Shown piece after piece: positions 33,764 through 42,698 of a DNA stretch of 64,000 nucleotides (the first letter of the stretch is position 1; each line of letters starts with the position of its first letter). A model generated the notes under the pieces. That model worked only from the letters and a program-made list of their open reading frames with translations, did not search any database and was not told the DNA's origin. Origin of the DNA: Gp1-AA133 sp963850425 (lineage in GTDB: Bacteria > Acidobacteriota > Terriglobia > Terriglobales > Acidobacteriaceae); assembly GCA_963850425.1 (NCBI GenBank), contig CAWKLF010000004.1, forward strand, positions 1 through 64,000. The letters run 5' to 3'. The translations under genes were made by a program, and so were the position numbers.

Positions 33764-35533
33764 TTACGAAGCGGGAGGCGCGAGTTGTGGATCAAGCTCC
33801 GCCGCCTTGCGAAACTCCTTGGCGGCCTCGTCCTGGTCGCCTTTCCTTCGCAAAGCGATGGCCAGCTGATAGTGAGCCTGCGCAAAGTCTGGGCTGGAAT
33901 TGATGGCGGAGCGGAATTGCGTGATGGCTCCATCTACATCTCCGGCGTTCAGCAATCGCCGGCCGGAACTGGTCGCCAGTGTGGCGGCCTGCAATCCGGT
34001 CTTTTGTTGTCCGATCTGCGCTCCGGTGCGCGCTTCCGCGGTTGCGCCTTCGTTGTCTCCCAACGCGCGCAAAACGGAGGCGAGCGTGGTATGGGCGCCG
34101 GCGAAGTCTGGTTGCAGCCGAATGGCTTCGCGCAAGGCATCCGCGGCCTCCTGCAATTTCCCCTGTTGCTTCTGCACTGTGCCCAGCGTGTAGTAAGCCT
34201 CCGCGTAATCCGCGCGCGCGAAAATTGCCGCTCGTAGTTCTTTCACGGCGTCATCGAACGCACCCTGCTGCCACAGCGTGACACCCAGCGTGTAGTGAAC
34301 GTCGGGCTGTGACGGATCCAGTTCCTCCGCCTTGCGCAATTCCGCCAGCGCCTCCGGCAACTGATCCTTCAACTTCAGCGCAAGTCCGAGGTTGTAGTGC
34401 AAAGTGGCATCGCCGGGAGTGGCTTTCAGCGCTGTCTGGAATTGTGTAATGGCGGTATCGAAGTCGGCTTGCTGAAGATACGCCGTCCCCAGATTTGCGC
34501 GATAGCCCGGGTCCTCGGGCCGCAATCGCAAAGCGACCTGGAACTCGGCGACCGATTGGGGCGCTTGCCCGGCCTGCACCATGGCCAGCCCGAGATTATT
34601 GTGCGCGTCAGGATTGTCGGGCTGAAGTTCGGCGGCCCGGCGCAAAGCCCGGAGAGCTGCTTCGATATCGTTCTGACGTTGCAGCAACTGCCCGAGCCGG
34701 GTCTGAGCCTCCGGCCAATCGGGCTGCAATTTCACAGCGGCCTGAAACTCGCGCACCGCTTGATCGCGCGCTCCTCCATCCTCAAGAACTCGGGCAAGGT
34801 AGAAGTGCGCTTGCGCCGATTCAGGCAGAAGCGCGGCTGCACTCTCGAGCAACTTCTGTGCTTCGTCCAGCTGTTGCTGCTGCCAGCGAAGCAGTCCCAG
34901 GTGCAACTTGGCCTGGCCGAAGTCTGGAAACAGACGAAGCGCTTCGGAGAATTGCTCGACTGCCTTCTCGTTCTGCTGGCCCTGTACCAGCAGCGAACCG
35001 TATTCGTCGTGCAGTTCGGCTCGCGAAGGTTCGAGTTCGACCGCGCGCCCCAGTTCGGCAGTTGCCTCCGCATGGTTTTTCTGGAAACTCAGAACCCGGC
35101 CCAAAGTGCGATGGGCTTCCCCGCTTGCTGGGTCCAGCCGAACCGCCTCGCGGGCCTCAGTCGTCGCGCCCATAGGATTTCCCTGCCGGACCAGCGCGTT
35201 CGCTAAATTAATGCGCGCCAGCAACAGCTTGGGCGCCAGCTTGACGGCGGTCTTCAGTTGCGCTACGGCATCCTCTATATGTCCCTGCGACAGCAGCACC
35301 CAGCCCAGCGAATTGTGAGCCTCCGCGCTGTTGGGTGCGAGCTTCACCGCTTGCTCAAACGCGCTGCGCGCCCCCGACAGATCCCCGCGCTGCAAATTTT
35401 TCATTCCCTGCTGATAGCTGCTGTCTGCTTGAGGCGGCGCCTTCCGCTGCGGCACATCAGACTGCGCGAGCACGCCCATAGCGGCCAGCAAAACAGCGCC
35501 CGTGCGCAGCGAGAAGGAATGGAGAGTCTTCAC
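33764..35533 (-). CDS. Exported TPR-repeat protein (about 15 repeats)
   Basis: About 589 aa from the GTG at 35533 (VKTLHSFSLRTGAVLLAAMG is the signal peptide); a longer frame to 35614 lacks a signal-like N-terminus. From about residue 38 to the end it is an almost uninterrupted TPR array of roughly 15 units with the classic W/L-G-x-Y-A-F-A-P spacing (SLGWVLLSQGHIEDAVAQLK, NLGLAMVQAGQAPQSVAEFQ, NLGTAYLQQADFDTAITQFQ, TLGVTLWQQGAFDDAVKELR). It would form a long superhelical scaffold in the periplasm. It is divergent from an ASPIC/UnbV FG-GAP protein with 87 bp between starts, a pairing that suggests a shared function. It converges with the winged-helix regulator gene, 11 bp apart. Confidence 0.87.
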   Translation of the reverse strand: MKTLHSFSLRTGAVLLAAMGVLAQSDVPQRKAPPQADSSYQQGMKNLQRGDLSGARSAFEQAVKLAPNSAEAHNSLGWVLLSQGHIEDAVAQLKTAVKLAPKLLLARINLANALVRQGNPMGATTEAREAVRLDPASGEAHRTLGRVLSFQKNHAEATAELGRAVELEPSRAELHDEYGSLLVQGQQNEKAVEQFSEALRLFPDFGQAKLHLGLLRWQQQQLDEAQKLLESAAALLPESAQAHFYLARVLEDGGARDQAVREFQAAVKLQPDWPEAQTRLGQLLQRQNDIEAALRALRRAAELQPDNPDAHNNLGLAMVQAGQAPQSVAEFQVALRLRPEDPGYRANLGTAYLQQADFDTAITQFQTALKATPGDATLHYNLGLALKLKDQLPEALAELRKAEELDPSQPDVHYTLGVTLWQQGAFDDAVKELRAAIFARADYAEAYYTLGTVQKQQGKLQEAADALREAIRLQPDFAGAHTTLASVLRALGDNEGATAEARTGAQIGQQKTGLQAATLATSSGRRLLNAGDVDGAITQFRSAINSSPDFAQAHYQLAIALRRKGDQDEAAKEFRKAAELDPQLAPPAS

Positions 35534-35620
35534 GGAGATCCGGTGGTAGCAGGTTTCAGAATATCTTATGCCGGTTGCGGCGCGCGCCTGTACACCGTGC
35601 CTGCGAACAGGCATCCTAGT

Positions 35621-37318
35621 ATGTCAGTGATGAAGATGCGTCCCTGGAAGCTCGAGCGGAACAACGCGATGTGCACACCATTGGCGATCCCCTGTCTCCT
35701 CGTATTGGCAACGGTCCAGTTCGCCGGGGCCCAGCAATCGCCCGGCAAGCCTGCGGCTCCCATCGCACAATTCGTCGACATCGCGGAAAAATCGGGCATT
35801 GCGACGACCAATGTTTTCGGCGGCAAGGACACGAAGAAGTACATCATTGAAACCACCGGCACCGGCGTCGCCATCTTCGACTATGACAATGATGGCTGGC
35901 CCGACATCTTCATCGTGAACGGCACCACGCTGGAGGGATTTCCGAAAGACAAATCCCCTATCAACCATCTGTACCGCAACAACCACGACGGCACGTTCTC
36001 CGACGTGACCAAGCCTGCCGGACTCACCGGCTCGCCCGGCTGGGGACAGGGCGTCTGCGTGGGCGACTACGACAACGACGGATGGGAAGATGTCTACGTC
36101 ACCTACTACGGTAAAAATCGCCTCTACCACAATACAAAAGGAGTCTTCACCGAGGTCGGCGACAAGTCCGGAGTCGGCGGCTCCGGCAAATCCTGGGGAA
36201 CGGGGTGTGCCTTCGTGGACTACGATCGCGACGGCCGGCTCGATCTGGTGGTCGCCAATTACGTGGATTTCGACCTTGCGACGGCCCCGGCGCCGGGCGC
36301 GCGCGCTTCCTGCGTATGGAAAGGAGTCCCCGTGATGTGCGGCCCGCGCGGGCTCCCGGCGGCGAAGAATATTCTTTACCACAATCTCGGCGAAGGAAAA
36401 TTCGCCGACGTCAGCACCAAGGCCCACTTCGATCAAACTCCCGGGCACTACTCGCTGGGCGTCGCCACGTTTGACTTCGACGACGACGGCTGGCCTGATA
36501 TCTACATCGCCTGCGACAGCACGGCCAGCATCCTGTTCCGCAACAACCATGATGGCACCTTCACCGATGTCGCCGTCACCGCGGGAGCCGCCTATAACGA
36601 GGATGGCCGCGAGCAGGCCGGCATGGGCGTCACCATTGGGGACTTCAATGGCGACGGGCGCCTCGACATCTTCAAAACGAATTTCTCCGACGACACTTCC
36701 ACGCTCTACCGCAACAACGGCGACGGCACGTTCGACGACGTGACCTTCGCGGCCGGACTCGGGCTGCACACCCAATATCTAGGATGGGGCGCGGCCTTCC
36801 TCGACTTCGACAATGACGGCTGGCCCGACCTGCTGGTCGCGAACGGCCACGTCTACCCCGAGGTCGACAAGCAGCATCTGGGCAGCACCTATCCTGAACC
36901 GCGCATTCTTTATCACAACAATGGCAACGGCGCCTTCACCGACATTTCCGCCGATTCCGGTTCCGGCATCACCGCCATGCACGCCGGCCGGGGTCTCGCG
37001 ATCGGCGATCTCTGGAACGACGGACGTCTTTCCGCCGTGGTCAGCAACATGAACGACCACCCCAGCCTGCTGGCAAACCAGGTGCATTCGCCGAACCACT
37101 GGATTGCGATCCATACCGTCGGGACAAAGTCGACTCGCGACGGCATCGGCGCGCGCATCACCGTGAAAATCGGCTCACGAACACTGGTCGACGAAGTCCG
37201 CAGCGGCGCCAGCTACGGGTCGCAAAGCGACATGCGCGTCCACTTCGGCCTGGGCCCGGCCGCCAAAATTGACTGGGTGCAGATTCGCTGGCTGAGCGGT
37301 GTCGGTGGAGCAATTTGA
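35621..37318 (+). CDS. CRTAC1-like FG-GAP/ASPIC-UnbV protein with 3' frameshift
   Basis: Starts at ATG 35621 (MSVMKMRPWKLERNN; an alternative M is at 35630) with a signal peptide ending near VQFAGAQQ. It has FG-GAP blades with DxDxDG loops (IFDYDNDGWPDIFIVNG, GDYDNDGWEDVYVTYYG, VDYDRDGRLDLVVANY, GDFNGDGRLDIFKTNF) and the ASPIC/UnbV domain near the end (NHWIAIHTVGTKSTRDGIGA, then VQIRWLSG). The frame then breaks: an extra G near 37304 gives GVGGAI and a stop, while the next frame continues VEQFENVRIDTIQTLKEGSG to a stop at 37410-37412, the normal C-terminus of the family. So the intended gene is 35621-37412 (about 597 aa). It is paralogous to 18050-19894 and divergent from a TPR protein. Confidence 0.87.
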   Translation: MSVMKMRPWKLERNNAMCTPLAIPCLLVLATVQFAGAQQSPGKPAAPIAQFVDIAEKSGIATTNVFGGKDTKKYIIETTGTGVAIFDYDNDGWPDIFIVNGTTLEGFPKDKSPINHLYRNNHDGTFSDVTKPAGLTGSPGWGQGVCVGDYDNDGWEDVYVTYYGKNRLYHNTKGVFTEVGDKSGVGGSGKSWGTGCAFVDYDRDGRLDLVVANYVDFDLATAPAPGARASCVWKGVPVMCGPRGLPAAKNILYHNLGEGKFADVSTKAHFDQTPGHYSLGVATFDFDDDGWPDIYIACDSTASILFRNNHDGTFTDVAVTAGAAYNEDGREQAGMGVTIGDFNGDGRLDIFKTNFSDDTSTLYRNNGDGTFDDVTFAAGLGLHTQYLGWGAAFLDFDNDGWPDLLVANGHVYPEVDKQHLGSTYPEPRILYHNNGNGAFTDISADSGSGITAMHAGRGLAIGDLWNDGRLSAVVSNMNDHPSLLANQVHSPNHWIAIHTVGTKSTRDGIGARITVKIGSRTLVDEVRSGASYGSQSDMRVHFGLGPAAKIDWVQIRWLSGVGGAI

Positions 37319-37521
37319 AAACGTGCGGATCGACACGATCCAGACGCTGAAAGAAGGAAGCGGCAAGCCGCTGGAGTCCCAGCCCAGAAAGGCTGCCCGA
37401 TTGAAACCGTAGGTGTGCCCACTCTTTGGCTTCGCTCGACGGGCAGTCGCCGGTCGGGTGCAAGGTTCTCGCCAACTCTTGCGGGACGGCCGCCAGCGAC
37501 GAGTCGCCTGCCGCTGGGCAA

Positions 37522-37728
37522 TTAACTCTGGGACTGGGCAATGCCTGAGTAGGCAAACGCTTCGCTCACTTGCTGCGGAATTTCAGGCGAGCGTTTTTCT
37601 TTGCTGCCGCGCAGGAAGTACCAGATCCCCACGACCAGGGCCGCGACCAGTACGGCTGCGGCAATCCACCCCGCCACAGTGAGGCCGAGAGCTCGCACAT
37701 CCGGACGTTCTTTATCAGTCTCCGGCAT
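37522..37728 (-). CDS. Small single-pass membrane protein
   Basis: The 68-aa protein starts MPETDKERPDVRALG and has one long hydrophobic helix (LTVAGWIAAAVLVAALVVGI, ending WYFL) followed by a basic stretch (RGSKEKR) and a polar tail. This predicts a single membrane span with an ambiguous orientation. No family is recognised, and the ribosome-binding site is weak. It is isolated between the ASPIC protein and the glucan-synthase gene, convergent with the former. The clean start-TM-tail arrangement is the only support. Confidence 0.5.
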   Translation of the reverse strand: MPETDKERPDVRALGLTVAGWIAAAVLVAALVVGIWYFLRGSKEKRSPEIPQQVSEAFAYSGIAQSQS

Positions 37729-37950
37729 AACTGGTTACACCAAAGCTTATTCTTCCGGGTGGCTGTTTTCAAATCACCCTCAATTTTTGACGCAGAGAAG
37801 CAACTCAGCCACGAGGGCTACTTGAATAGTCGCCGCGTGTTCAAGCGGCACCGTTGCGCTATTGCAGCGATGTCTCTTCGCCGTGCCTGACTGAGAATTC
37901 TTTGCTTGTCAGTTCATCAGCCGCTGCGGGTCGTGCTGCTTTGCGGCTTA

Positions 37951-38115
37951 TCAACGCCGGCTGGTTTGCTGTATAAGGCTTCTATTTGCATCCGATAGCG
38001 CTGTTCGACGGCCCGGCGCCGCATCTTCATCGAGGTCTGTAACCTGGCCACCAGCGATGGTGAACTCGTCCGGCGCGAGCGCCGCCGAAGCAATTTTTTG
38101 GCCGTCCGCGAACAC
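37951..38115 (-). CDS. Possible small ORF downstream of glucan synthase
   Basis: A GTG-started frame of 54 codons reads VFADGQKIASAALAPDEFTI then AGGQVTDLDEDAAPGRR. It has the high third-position GC of real genes here, at least in its first two thirds. There is no ribosome-binding site and an in-frame stop lies just upstream, so it may be a fragment. The remainder of 37729-38184 shows nothing recognisable. Confidence 0.2.
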   Translation of the reverse strand: MFADGQKIASAALAPDEFTIAGGQVTDLDEDAAPGRRTALSDANRSLIQQTSRR

Positions 38116-38184
38116 GGCTGCATACAACCATCGAACTGCTGGTCAATTTCATTTCGATGGCCTGGGGGCAAGATCGATCTTGAG

Positions 38185-41100
38185 TCATGCCGCAGCAAGT
38201 CTGCGCGGTATATCTCGTCGTCGCACATGCGCGACCGGTTTCTCGTGCAGTAGTAGTTCTGTTGCCTGCACCCGCCGCTCAGCGTGAAACCACTCCTGCA
38301 CAACGCCGTCATTCAGGAAGTTGGCCAAGGCCAGAAGGCTCATCCCTTGATGGTGGGCCATCCAGCACCGTACCAACTGAGGACGACCCCGCCAGAACTT
38401 GCGCCGTACAGAGGTGAAGTCTGCGGCTTCGTAGAAGCCATGGCTCCCGAACCATCCCAGGTCAGCCATTCTTCGTAGATTGCGCACCGCTCCCACCGGA
38501 TCAGTATCCAGCGCGAGAAATGTTGAATAAGGGGATATGACCAGTGCATTCATCTCTCGTTTGTGCAGTGCAAGATGAGGAAGCCCAAAAGCGTAGTATT
38601 GGTAATTTCCGGCCTCGTCCAGTTTGAAATAAGCGGATTCGGAAATGCCCCAAGGAACGTTTCTTCGTGCAGCGTATGTCTGTTGCGAACGTACGGCGGT
38701 CTCCCGCGAGCGCTCCAAAAGCGTATTGGAGTAGGAACGCATCCAAAGCGAAGGCATTAAATATTCGAACAGAGTTCCAGTCCAAGAAAGCAGCACAGGC
38801 CGTCCGCCATCCAGAGTGTGCGCCCGGCCAAGCAGGAACCAGCTCTCTTGCGGAATATCTTCCTTCGCGATGGCGACAAAGACAGCGGTGCGAGACTCGG
38901 TACCAAGCAGGTCGTAGCAAGCGGGATGCAAATGATGTGTTTCCACATCGAAGCCCACGGACACGAGCTTCCGAAAGCTGTTGAGCAAAAACTCAAAGTC
39001 CATTTCCTCGGCAAGCGTCCCCGACATATCTGCGATCATTCGAAGATCGGCGATCAAGCGCTCCGTGTTCGCCCGCGCTTTAAGAAGTTGGTCGCGAAGG
39101 CGTTCATACAAAAGTCCCTTTTCCTGGGCCGTAGAATGGAGCGCCCATTCGATCTGGTTAATCAGTTGGTCTATGAATTGGGGCAGTTGCTGTAGCGCGA
39201 TGCTGTCCATCAGTTTAAGGTTGAGAGTTGCATCATCCCGCAATGGTGCAAACTCTGGCGAAAACCACGGAGCATATTCCCCCACTGCCTGCTGAATCCT
39301 GCGAAGCCGCAGCTCGGCTTCTTCCGCAAACCATCCTATTTGGGCGGCTTGTTTAGACTCGGCAACAATTTGGCGAGTTTGCTCGAAAACTGTTTCGGGC
39401 AATCCGAGTATCGATTGCAACCAATTGTCCGTGTTGCGTTCCCGCTCGCAGGTCGAGAGGAGCTTTCGTGGAAACGCGCGCCCAGCCGACAGCACGCAAA
39501 GATAGTCCAGGAATCCTTGTGACAAATGCGATTGCAATACTGGCTGGCGTAACCGCTCCATGCACCCTTGCTGTAAAGTCCAGAGCGAAGCCAGCAAATT
39601 ACCGCTATCCACCGAGGAAACAAAAAGGGGAGCCAAAGGCTGAAGGGTACGAGTGTCATACCAGTTCAGCACGTGTCCGCGATACTTTTTCAGACTCGCC
39701 ACTGTGGCCAATGTTCGGAGAGTCTGTGCAGAAAATTCCGGCACCGTTAGATATCCGAATTCACAGGCCACCTGCCGCGCATTGAGTAGAAACCCGATGT
39801 TTGTGGGCGATACCCGCCCCGCTATTGCGGCAGGTTGTTCCTGAACGTTGTCCGGTATCAACCAGTTGTGCTCCGCGGTGCTGTACTCGGCGAAATAGCG
39901 CCAGGTTTTTAAAGCCGTACGCCGAAGAAATGCTACGTCTTTCGCAGAAGTTCGATGGCGTGGCGTGGCCGGAGAACCATTCAGCCAACTGGAAATCAGC
40001 TTACTGCATGCCCACAGCACTAAAATCGGCAGCGCAGAGGGGAGCGCCTGCGGCCGAACCGACCACACAAGAAGTCCTAACAAGATCGATAGTAAGAACA
40101 CCCAGTTGAGATAGACGTCCGCCGGCGCGCTCCCTCGAGTAGTAAGCTCCGACTCCTCCGCCGTTTCCCACTGCAACAGCCTATCCTGCGTGACGAAGCG
40201 CCTGACTAGCGTTCGCACAACTGCATCAATCGTGAGCATGGTCTGATGGGCCAGGAAGATCAACGCAAAAAGAAGTGTGACGTTAGCCGTGTAGAACGAA
40301 TTCAGCGCATCGCGGGCAACAGTCAGATTAAGGTCGAAAAGAGCATGGAGCAAGTTGCAGCCAAACTGAACCCATGTGGGTAAGAATAAAATAGCAAGCG
40401 TAGCCAGCGTCCATTCCCACGGCAGGCTGCCGACCATGCACCACCCAACTACTAGCAGCAAGAATGTTGCCGGTTCCACCAGGCTACGGCGCAAATTGTC
40501 GAAAATCTTCCACCACGAAATTAACGAGATCGGATTGGACACGCGGTCCGCCGATTCGCCCGGCACATGAGCAAACAACCATCCGGCAATCTGCCAATCC
40601 CCGCGCAGCCAGCGGTGTTTGCGGCGATTGTAAGCGCTGTAGTGCGAAGGATAATCTTCAATTACCTCGATGTCGCTCGCCAAGCCCGCGCGCGCATAGG
40701 CCCCTTCCAGCAGATCATGACTCAAGAGAGAATTTCTAGGAAAACGGCGATCCAGGACCCGATGAACGGCGTCCACTTCATATATCCCCTTTCCCGTGAA
40801 GCTACCCTCTCCATATAGATCCTGATAGGCGTCGGAAATCGCGCGGGTATAGATATCGAAGCCCGTCTCCCCTGCGTAGATGGCTGCGAGCCGCGAGCGG
40901 GCCGTGCTTCGGACGCTGACGCCGACCCGCGGCTGCAAAATGCCATATCCGGTAACCACGATATTTGTCTGGGGATCGATGATGGCTTGGTTTAGAGGAT
41001 GCGCCAGAGCCCCGACCATCCGGTGCGCCGAGCCTCGTGGAAGCTCTGTATCAGAATCGAGCGTAATCACAAACCGAACATTCGGGAGGATCGATAGCTC

Positions 41101-42675
41101 GCCAACTTTCACCGGGAAACTGTCATATTGTCCGCGCAGCAGCTTGTTGAGGTCGAGCAATTTGCCGCGCTTACGCTCCCATCCCATCCACGATTTCTCG
41201 CGTGGGTTGTAAACACGATGGCGATGAAACAGAAAGAACGAACCCATGTTCTGGTTGGCATATTTGTCATTTAATTCGCGGATCAAGTCCGAGCAGAGCG
41301 TGATGAGCGGATTGTCTTCCCGAGCAGGTTCACGAGAATCGGGCAAATCGGTCACAAGCGAGAAATGGACATTGGGATCATGATTTCCTAGAAAGCGCAC
41401 CTCCAGGTTCTCGACTAACTCTCGCACTTGTTGTTCGCTCAGGAGCAGACTAGGGATCGCAACCATGGTGACGCAATTGTCAGGAATCGCTTCCGCGAAA
41501 TCGAGTTTAGGAAGAATTTCCGCTGGCAGCAACGACGTGACCAGATAATTCATCAGCTGCACAGCGCTCTGTGAACTCGGCAACAACAAGATCAGCATCG
41601 AAAACAAAATAAGGGCAGGCGAACTGGAGGAAGCGGTAAGGAACATAAGCGCCACGGACATGATGGCAAGCGTCAGAAGTAGTATGCCCATCAAGAAACA
41701 TTCGTCGGGATGTTTACGCAAAAATTGCTGACTCTTCTGGCCAAAGGGCGGACGGAAGCGTACTTTCTGATGGAGAAGAGGGGTTCCCTTATCCATGAGG
41801 TAATAACCGACGTGAGATTCCCGTAGAGCTGTACGCGGCTCTTCGGATGCGCGGTGACTGGCCTCCTCGGCCAAAGCCACAACTGCCCTCGCAACTTCCA
41901 CCTCCGCGAAATCGGAATGCTCTGCGATATTTGATACCCGGCTCCGGTAAAAATCGCGGCTTTCAAAATCCATTCGGCCGTAGGCGTCTGCCGGGTCTTT
42001 GCGTAATACGCGGTCGATCACCATGAGCGGCTCGAGAACGTCCTTCCAGGTCGTTTGTCCAATGTCCCGCAGACTGCGCACGCAAATACCCACCCCCTGC
42101 GTGGCATCATTTGGATCGCTCAGAAGGCGCTTGCTCCGCGCAGCAATTTGCTCCAGAAGAACCAGCTTAAGCGCCGAGACAACCGTCCAAAGCTCCCGCA
42201 GTTCCAGGGCTGTGGTTTGCTGAAAAATTTCCAAAAACAAAGTGAATTCCTGTTCGCTGAACTCGTAAGAAACCACCTCAAGAAATCTCTCGGCGAGGGC
42301 CAGCACTCGGGGGACGGTTTCGCCATTCGGGGTACGAACATGCGTTATCTTCGCTCGTGATTTGAGTGAGGCCGTATTCTGGAGTTCCGCGTACAGGAAG
42401 CGGCCGTTGTCGTAAAGCCAGCGGAAATCATCTGAGATGGGCACTTCCGGCGCGGGCAGTTCCAGGGCTGTAAATATCGGCTTGAGATCATGCGCCAGAA
42501 CATGGCTGCGCTCGACAAATGTGTGCGACGAAGACGAGTTGGGCAGCAACGTTAAAGTACGCGCAAGTTCTGCCGCCCCTTCATGTATTACTTGCGGATT
42601 CCGGGACCCATGCACGGGTTCCGGCAGGCGTTCCGCGTCTGCGCTGATAGTTTTTAGATGTGTATTCTGCGGCAT
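38185..42675 (-). CDS. Cyclic beta-1,2-glucan synthase-like protein lacking GH94
   Basis: The 1496-aa membrane glycosyltransferase is related to NdvB/ChvB. After an N-terminal soluble region there are two helices (LMGILLLTLAIMSVALMFL, PALILFSMLILLLP). A GT84 domain follows at about residues 420-760: TLDSDTELPRGSAHRM (DxD-type), GEGSFTGKGIYEVDAV, NSLLSHDLLEGAYARAG and NRRKHRWLRGDWQ, resembling the QxxRW box. More membrane segments come next, then a glycoamylase/GH189-type domain at about 1240-1480 (GFDVETHHLHPACYDLL, LDTDPVGAVRNLRRMADLG, WMAHHQGMSLLALANFLND). Known synthases are near 2800 aa and continue into a GH94 phosphorylase-like domain that trims the chain; this one stops right after the cyclisation-type domain. 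It is 23 bp downstream of an ABC exporter gene, an NdvA-NdvB-like pair. Confidence 0.85.
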   Translation of the reverse strand: MPQNTHLKTISADAERLPEPVHGSRNPQVIHEGAAELARTLTLLPNSSSSHTFVERSHVLAHDLKPIFTALELPAPEVPISDDFRWLYDNGRFLYAELQNTASLKSRAKITHVRTPNGETVPRVLALAERFLEVVSYEFSEQEFTLFLEIFQQTTALELRELWTVVSALKLVLLEQIAARSKRLLSDPNDATQGVGICVRSLRDIGQTTWKDVLEPLMVIDRVLRKDPADAYGRMDFESRDFYRSRVSNIAEHSDFAEVEVARAVVALAEEASHRASEEPRTALRESHVGYYLMDKGTPLLHQKVRFRPPFGQKSQQFLRKHPDECFLMGILLLTLAIMSVALMFLTASSSSPALILFSMLILLLPSSQSAVQLMNYLVTSLLPAEILPKLDFAEAIPDNCVTMVAIPSLLLSEQQVRELVENLEVRFLGNHDPNVHFSLVTDLPDSREPAREDNPLITLCSDLIRELNDKYANQNMGSFFLFHRHRVYNPREKSWMGWERKRGKLLDLNKLLRGQYDSFPVKVGELSILPNVRFVITLDSDTELPRGSAHRMVGALAHPLNQAIIDPQTNIVVTGYGILQPRVGVSVRSTARSRLAAIYAGETGFDIYTRAISDAYQDLYGEGSFTGKGIYEVDAVHRVLDRRFPRNSLLSHDLLEGAYARAGLASDIEVIEDYPSHYSAYNRRKHRWLRGDWQIAGWLFAHVPGESADRVSNPISLISWWKIFDNLRRSLVEPATFLLLVVGWCMVGSLPWEWTLATLAILFLPTWVQFGCNLLHALFDLNLTVARDALNSFYTANVTLLFALIFLAHQTMLTIDAVVRTLVRRFVTQDRLLQWETAEESELTTRGSAPADVYLNWVFLLSILLGLLVWSVRPQALPSALPILVLWACSKLISSWLNGSPATPRHRTSAKDVAFLRRTALKTWRYFAEYSTAEHNWLIPDNVQEQPAAIAGRVSPTNIGFLLNARQVACEFGYLTVPEFSAQTLRTLATVASLKKYRGHVLNWYDTRTLQPLAPLFVSSVDSGNLLASLWTLQQGCMERLRQPVLQSHLSQGFLDYLCVLSAGRAFPRKLLSTCERERNTDNWLQSILGLPETVFEQTRQIVAESKQAAQIGWFAEEAELRLRRIQQAVGEYAPWFSPEFAPLRDDATLNLKLMDSIALQQLPQFIDQLINQIEWALHSTAQEKGLLYERLRDQLLKARANTERLIADLRMIADMSGTLAEEMDFEFLLNSFRKLVSVGFDVETHHLHPACYDLLGTESRTAVFVAIAKEDIPQESWFLLGRAHTLDGGRPVLLSWTGTLFEYLMPSLWMRSYSNTLLERSRETAVRSQQTYAARRNVPWGISESAYFKLDEAGNYQYYAFGLPHLALHKREMNALVISPYSTFLALDTDPVGAVRNLRRMADLGWFGSHGFYEAADFTSVRRKFWRGRPQLVRCWMAHHQGMSLLALANFLNDGVVQEWFHAERRVQATELLLHEKPVAHVRRRDIPRRLAAA

Positions 42676-42698
42676 TCAATGTTCCTGTGCTTGAATTC

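Noticed and set aside
35624..36775. 383-codon minus-strand frame opposite the ASPIC gene
   Set aside because: A shadow produced by repeated DxDxDG codons; the repetitive V/E/D composition is an artefact.
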